Shown: one piece after another, positions 59,764 through 64,000 of the stretch | Layout of the letters: every line of letters starts with the position of its first letter | Position numbering within the stretch: the first letter of the stretch is position 1 | Assembly (NCBI RefSeq): GCF_042731755.1 | Contig: NZ_JBHWLR010000002.1 | Location: 372,001-436,000, forward strand | From: Promicromonospora sp042731755 | GTDB lineage: Bacteria; Actinomycetota; Actinomycetes; Actinomycetales; Cellulomonadaceae | Reading direction: 5' to 3' | Length of the DNA stretch: 64,000 nucleotides | Notes under the pieces: generated by a model | Seen by the model: the letters and a program-made list of their open reading frames with translations, nothing else | Database searches by the model: none | What the model was told of the DNA's origin: nothing | Made by a program: the position numbers and the translations under genes

Positions 59764-61941
59764 TCAGTCGACGGCGTCGAGCTCGACGACGACGGCGTGC
59801 GCGGGGTGCAGCAGCGGGAGCCGCAGCCCGACGGCGCCGAGCGCGGCGCCGGGCACCTCCGCGGGTACCTCCGCCGCCGTGAACAGCGGCGGCGCGTTGC
59901 GCGGCGGGTCGGCGGCCAGCGGCAGCGAGACCCGGTACCGGCGCGCCGGGTCCAGCCCGGGCACGCGCAGCAGCGCGGGCAGCGCGCGGTCCCCGGTCAC
60001 CGACCGCACCACGCGCACCACCGCCCGGCTCCGGTCGGGCGCGACGACGACGGTCGCGCTCGTCCCCGCGTCGCCGGTCGGCGGGTGGTGCACGTCGCCC
60101 GTGTGCAGCAGCGACCGCAGCCGCCGGTACGCGGCGATGCCGTCGCGCAGCCGCCCCAGCTCGTCCGGCGTGCCCGCCGTCAGGTCCCACTCGATGCCGA
60201 AGTGCCCGGTCAGCGCCACGGCGATCCGCAGGTCGAGCCCCGTGGCGCGTCGCGTGGTGTGGGCCACGGGCGGGCCCACGTGCGTGCCCACGAGCTCCGG
60301 GGGCAGCAGCAGCTCGGTCCAGCGCTGGATCGCCAGCCGCTCGACCGGGTCGTTCGTGTCGGAGGCCCACACCCGGTCCGTGTGCTCCAGGACGCCGAGG
60401 TCCACGCGCGCCCCGCCCGAGGCGCACGCCTCGATCTCCAGGCCCGGGTGCCGCGCCCGGAGCGCCGCCAGCAGGCGGTAGACGGCCTCGGTGTGCCGGT
60501 GCACGTTCGCCCGGCCGGCGGTCACGGCCTCGATGAGGTCGCGGTTCTGGTCCCACTTGATGTAGTCGAGCCGGTACTCGGCCACGAGCGCCGACACGGC
60601 CTCCAGCAGGTGGTCGAACACCTCCGGCCGCGACACGTCGAGCACGAACTGGTTGCGCCAGGGCCGCACCTCGTTCGCGATCGGCTGCAGCAGCCAGTCC
60701 GGGTGCTCGCGGGCGAGCTCCGAGTCGAGGCTGACCATCTCGGGTTCGAGCCACAGCCCGAACTCCATGCCGTGGCCGCGCACGACGTCGACCAGCGGGT
60801 GCAGCCCGTCCGGCCACGGCTCAGGGTCCACGCGCCAGTCGCCCAGTCCTGCCGAGTCGTCGCGGCGGCCGAGGAACCATCCGTCGTCGAGCACGAACCG
60901 CTCCACGCCGACGTCGGCGGCCAGCCGGGCGAGCCGCTGGAGCTTGCCGAGGTCGTGGTCGAAGTAGACGGCCTCCCAGGTGTTGAGCGTCACCGGGCGG
61001 GGGCGGCGCGGGTGCCCGGCCCGGCCCCGCACGAACCGGTGGAACCGCTGCCCGACGCCGTCGAGCCCTTCGTCGCTCCACACGAACAGCGCGGCCGGGG
61101 TGCGGAACGAGGCGCCCGGCTCGACCGTGATCTCACCCGGCCGCAGGAGCGGCCCGGCGCCGAGCAGCGTGCGGCTCTCGGGCAGCGCGTCGACCCGGTG
61201 CACCGCGTCACCGCTCCACGCGAGGTGCACGGCCCACACCTCGCCCCGGGTGTCGTCGAACCCGGCGGTCCCGAGCGCGAGCACCAGCGGGGAGTCGTGC
61301 CCGGTGCGGCCGCGGCGCGACTCGCGCGCCTGGCTGCCCTGCGTGAGCGGACGGCGCTGCGGGGTGCGCTCGCGCGTCCAGCGCCCCGAGAAGTCCAGGA
61401 CCTCCGCGGCGACGTCGCCGACCGGCATGGTCGCCTCCAGGATCGCGAGGTCGACCGGCTCGGCGCCTGTGTTGTGCAGCTCGTGCTCGACCCGCAGCAC
61501 TCCCGACGGATCGAGGTCGAGGTCTACGACGACGCGCAGCCCCGCGGCCTCGGCGGCCACGCGCAGGTGCCGCTCGTCGCCGTCGGCCGCGGTGCGCCGC
61601 CAGCGCGGCAGGAGCGCCCGGCGGCCCACGTGCCCGGCGAGGCCCGGTCGGCCCTCCCAGCCGTCGTGCTCGCCGGGGAGCACCGTGAGCGGCCACGGCG
61701 CGTCGAGCGCGCTCGGCGACGCCGGGCGCGCCACGGACCGCAGCAGCCGCCGCGCGTCGTCCGCGCCGAGCGGGCCGATGTCCCGGCCCCAGTGCACCAC
61801 CTCCGGCAGCCCGTCGTCCGGCAGGGCGAGCACGATGCCGACGCCGGCCGCGCGCAACACGTGCACGAGCGGGCCCGAATCGGCGCCGGTCACGTCGGTG
61901 CCGGGCTCCGTGCCGGTCACCTCGGTCGCCTCGGTCGTCAC
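59764..61941 (-). CDS. GH36 alpha-galactosidase (second copy)
   Basis: GTG at 61941 overlaps the GH42 stop (GTGA). The 725-residue protein parallels the first GH36 along its length: LNTWEAVYFDHDLGKL, FVLDDGWFLGRRDDSAG, MEFGLWLEPEMVSLDS, the nucleophile Asp464 in YIKWDQNRD, EACASGGARVDLG, and the acid/base Asp528 in WASDTNDPVER. It has a short Thr/Gly-rich start before the sandwich domain (GPLVHVLRAAGVGIVLAL). No signal peptide. It is co-transcribed with a beta-galactosidase, so the substrate is probably a mixed alpha/beta-galactoside oligosaccharide. Confidence 0.92.
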   Translation of the reverse strand: MTTEATEVTGTEPGTDVTGADSGPLVHVLRAAGVGIVLALPDDGLPEVVHWGRDIGPLGADDARRLLRSVARPASPSALDAPWPLTVLPGEHDGWEGRPGLAGHVGRRALLPRWRRTAADGDERHLRVAAEAAGLRVVVDLDLDPSGVLRVEHELHNTGAEPVDLAILEATMPVGDVAAEVLDFSGRWTRERTPQRRPLTQGSQARESRRGRTGHDSPLVLALGTAGFDDTRGEVWAVHLAWSGDAVHRVDALPESRTLLGAGPLLRPGEITVEPGASFRTPAALFVWSDEGLDGVGQRFHRFVRGRAGHPRRPRPVTLNTWEAVYFDHDLGKLQRLARLAADVGVERFVLDDGWFLGRRDDSAGLGDWRVDPEPWPDGLHPLVDVVRGHGMEFGLWLEPEMVSLDSELAREHPDWLLQPIANEVRPWRNQFVLDVSRPEVFDHLLEAVSALVAEYRLDYIKWDQNRDLIEAVTAGRANVHRHTEAVYRLLAALRARHPGLEIEACASGGARVDLGVLEHTDRVWASDTNDPVERLAIQRWTELLLPPELVGTHVGPPVAHTTRRATGLDLRIAVALTGHFGIEWDLTAGTPDELGRLRDGIAAYRRLRSLLHTGDVHHPPTGDAGTSATVVVAPDRSRAVVRVVRSVTGDRALPALLRVPGLDPARRYRVSLPLAADPPRNAPPLFTAAEVPAEVPGAALGAVGLRLPLLHPAHAVVVELDAVD

Positions 61942-63980
61942 TCGGCGGCGCTCTCGCGCAGCACGACCACGCGGCCCGCGGGCACGAGCGCCGCGCCGTC
62001 GAACGTCGCGTCGTCGAGGAGCGAGCGGCCGGACACGGCCACCGTCTCGTCGGCGGCGGAGTGGTTGATGAGGAACAGGACGTCGCCGTCCGGCGTCCGG
62101 CGTCGGACCGCCTCGATCGCCGTGCTCGCCTCGACCGCCCGGGGCAGGGCGAGCTCGTCGATGAGCCGGTCGGCGATCCGCGTGGCCGAGTCGAGCGGGA
62201 GATGCGCGGAGACGTACCAGGCGGCGCCGTCGCCGACGGCGTTGCGGGTCACGGCCGCCCGGCCGGCGGCGTCGCCGTCGGCATAGGTCACGACCGCCTC
62301 GGCGCCGTGCAGGTTGGTGTCCTCGCTCCAGTCGGTGACCTCGCCGCCGTCGGACAGGCGCACCGTCTCGTCGGCCTGCAGCGGGCGGAACTCCTCGGTC
62401 GTGACGCCGAGCAGGTCGCGGAACGCGCCGGGGTAGCCGCCGCCGCGCACGCGGCTGGTCTCGTCGACGATGCCGGACAGGTACGTGACGAGCGCCGTGC
62501 CCCCGCCGCGCACGAACGCCTCGACCCGCGCGGCCTGCGCGTCGGAGACCACGAGCAGCGTGGGCAGGACGACGAGGTCGTAGCCGTCGAGGTCGGCGTC
62601 GGCCGGGAGCACGTCGACCAGCACCTGCCGCTGCCAGAAGACCCGGTGCCAGAGCCGGGTCTCGCGGGAGTACCGCAGGCCGTGGTGCGGCTTGAGCCCC
62701 TGCTGGAAGGCCCAGGCGGACTCCTCGTCGACCAGGAGCGCGACCTTCGCGGGCTCCACCGGCGCGCCGGCGATGCCGCGCAGCTGCCGCAGCGCCGCGC
62801 CGAGCCGCACGACCTCGCGCCACACGCGGGTCTCGGTGCCGGCGTGGGGCAGCATCGCGGAGTGGAACTGCTCGGTCCCCGCGGTCGAGGCCCGCCACTG
62901 GAAGAACATCGCGCCGTCCGACCCGCGCGCCACGTGCGCCAGCGCGTTGCGGAGGATCTCGCCGGGGGTCTTGGCGCGGTTGCGCTCCTGCCAGCTCGGC
63001 GCCCCGGTGGAGTGCTCCATGAGCAGCCACGGCTGACGGGCCCGCGCCAGCCCCCGCATCCGGTCGGCCGCGAACGCGAGGTCCTGCTCGCGCACCGGGT
63101 CGGCCCCGATCGTGTAGTGGTCGTTCGCCACGACGTCGACGTGCCCGGCCCAGTCGGAGTAGTCGACCACGTGCCCGCCGGAGCCCACCATGAAGTTGGT
63201 GGTGACGGGCACGGCGCTGTGCGCGCGCAGCACCTCGGCCTCGGCGAGGTAGTGCTCCAGCAGCTCGTCGGAGGAGAACCGCTCGAACGCGAGGAACAGG
63301 CCAGGGGTCGCCTTGTCCCGGTCGCCGCGGGGCGGCTCGATGTGCTCGATGTCGGTGAAGTGGTGCCCCCAGAACGCCGTGCCCCACGCGGCGTTGATCG
63401 CCTCGACCGTGCCGTACTCGGCGCGCAGCCACTCGCGGAACCGCGCGGCCGACACGTCGCACCAGCACCGCCCGTTGCCGCCGCCGAGCTCGTTGCTCAC
63501 GTGCCACAGGCGCACCGCGGGGTGGTCGCCGTACCGCTGCGCGAGCGCCGTGGTGATCCGCAGCGCGTGCTCCCGGAACACCGGGGAGCTGGCGCACCAG
63601 CCGAGCCGCCCGCCGGGCTGCTCGCGCACGCCGTGCGCGTCGACGGGCAGCATCTCGGGGTGCGCGTGCAGCAGCCAGCTCGGCGGTGCGGCGGTGGGGG
63701 TCGCGAGGTCGACGGCGATGCCCGCGTCGTGCAGCAGGCCGATGATCTCGTCGAACCAGCCCCAGTCGTACTCGCCCTCGCGCGGTTCGAGCAGGCCCCA
63801 CGAGAACACGCCGAGGGTGACGATGTTGACGCCCGCCTCACGCATGAGCCGCACGTCCTCGCGCCACACCTCCGGCGCCCACTGCTCGGGGTTGTAGTCG
63901 CCGCCGTAGCTCAGGCCGTCGGTCGGCCAGGCGGGCAGGGCGCGGCGGGTGGGGGGTCGCTCGGTCGCACGACGGGCCAC
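61938..63980 (-). CDS. GH42 beta-galactosidase
   Basis: GTG at 63980 with AAGGAG upstream gives 680 residues. The barrel begins LSYGGDYNPEQWAPEVWREDVRLMREAGVNIVTLGVFSWGLLEP. The acid/base is Glu164 (WHVSNELGGG) and the nucleophile Glu322 (WLLMEHSTGAPSW). Cys129, Cys172 and Cys174 (CWCDVS) fit the zinc cluster of GH42. The trimerisation domain (VALLVDEESAWAFQQG, DVLPADADLDGYDLVVLPTLLVVS) and a small C-terminal sandwich follow. No signal peptide, so it works on imported beta-galactosides or galactan fragments. It is the first visible gene of its operon; the transport genes may lie just right of the window. Confidence 0.94.
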   Translation of the reverse strand: MARRATERPPTRRALPAWPTDGLSYGGDYNPEQWAPEVWREDVRLMREAGVNIVTLGVFSWGLLEPREGEYDWGWFDEIIGLLHDAGIAVDLATPTAAPPSWLLHAHPEMLPVDAHGVREQPGGRLGWCASSPVFREHALRITTALAQRYGDHPAVRLWHVSNELGGGNGRCWCDVSAARFREWLRAEYGTVEAINAAWGTAFWGHHFTDIEHIEPPRGDRDKATPGLFLAFERFSSDELLEHYLAEAEVLRAHSAVPVTTNFMVGSGGHVVDYSDWAGHVDVVANDHYTIGADPVREQDLAFAADRMRGLARARQPWLLMEHSTGAPSWQERNRAKTPGEILRNALAHVARGSDGAMFFQWRASTAGTEQFHSAMLPHAGTETRVWREVVRLGAALRQLRGIAGAPVEPAKVALLVDEESAWAFQQGLKPHHGLRYSRETRLWHRVFWQRQVLVDVLPADADLDGYDLVVLPTLLVVSDAQAARVEAFVRGGGTALVTYLSGIVDETSRVRGGGYPGAFRDLLGVTTEEFRPLQADETVRLSDGGEVTDWSEDTNLHGAEAVVTYADGDAAGRAAVTRNAVGDGAAWYVSAHLPLDSATRIADRLIDELALPRAVEASTAIEAVRRRTPDGDVLFLINHSAADETVAVSGRSLLDDATFDGAALVPAGRVVVLRESAAE

Positions 63981-64000
63981 GGGGCATCTCCTTCGATGTC

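Noticed and set aside
59764..63801. Single long frame over GH36 and GH42 as a fusion enzyme
   Set aside because: GH42 is read in another frame with its own stop at 61938; the two overlap only by GTGA.
1..64000. tRNA/rRNA genes, CRISPR arrays, biosynthetic gene clusters, toxin-antitoxin pairs
   Set aside because: No cloverleaf with a TTCGA arm, no regular spacers, no PKS/NRPS or lanthipeptide genes and no convincing toxin-antitoxin pair were found on reading.

Overview
The window is about 73% G+C by eye, with actinobacterial codon use, many GTG starts and many 4-base ATGA/GTGA overlaps. Together with lipoprotein sugar-binding proteins, many secreted glycoside hydrolases, F420-type oxidoreductases and a DevS/DevR-like pair, this suggests a plant-polymer-degrading actinomycete of the Cellulomonas/Promicromonospora/Cellulosimicrobium kind. 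No tRNA, rRNA, CRISPR array, insertion sequence or phage gene was seen. Two 10-N gaps (7474-7483 and 26807-26816) are flanked by poor, G-rich contig ends and each damages a gene.

Layout. 1-4.5 kb: end of a histidine kinase, a luciferase-like F420 oxidoreductase overlapping an MFS exporter, a DUF222-HNH endonuclease and a small VOC protein. 4.5-20.3 kb: a glycan-use locus. A minus-strand operon runs from 12748 to 4517: two ABC permeases, a GH95 alpha-fucosidase/alpha-galactosidase, an acetylxylan-type esterase (split by gap 1), a sugar-binding lipoprotein and a ROK repressor. Divergent from it is a GH36 alpha-galactosidase, followed by a secreted multi-domain GH27 and a GH2 beta-mannosidase. 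Two promoters in this locus share the 13-mer TTGACAGCGGAAA. No ABC ATPase is encoded, so a shared MsiK-type ATPase elsewhere is expected. The enzymes fit acetylated, galactosylated mannan-type oligosaccharides (inference).

20.4-36.4 kb: a secreted S8 protease of about 2,090 residues with a duplicated C-terminal module, gap 2 with a truncated unknown gene, a catalytically dead-looking remnant of a type ISP restriction enzyme, a PadR regulator with a glycine-rich N-terminus, small hypothetical genes, tandem hairpin repeats, an SDR/TspO divergent pair, a secreted GH30-CBM13 enzyme opposite its probable TetR repressor, and a lipoprotein transglycosylase. 36.4-42.3 kb: a DevS/DevR-like dormancy or hypoxia module (universal stress protein, GAF-GAF kinase with the haem-ligand motif, NarL-type regulator, DoxX protein) with two GGGAC-N4-GTCCC boxes, then a ThDP enzyme. 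42.4-45.3 kb: a secreted M6 metalloprotease.

45.4-53.9 kb: an aromatic catabolic cluster. A phenol-hydroxylase-like flavoprotein is divergent from a tight operon encoding a FAH-RraA fusion, a GntR regulator, and HpaE-, HpaD-, HpaH- and HpaI-like enzymes. This is the homoprotocatechuate meta-cleavage route to pyruvate and succinic semialdehyde, with the CHM isomerase (HpaF) not visible. 53.9-59.7 kb: Ppx/GppA phosphatase, MpaB-like oxygenase, YciI-like protein and an ABC exporter of the MacB/FtsX type. 59.7-64 kb: a second galactoside operon (GH42 beta-galactosidase, then a second GH36).
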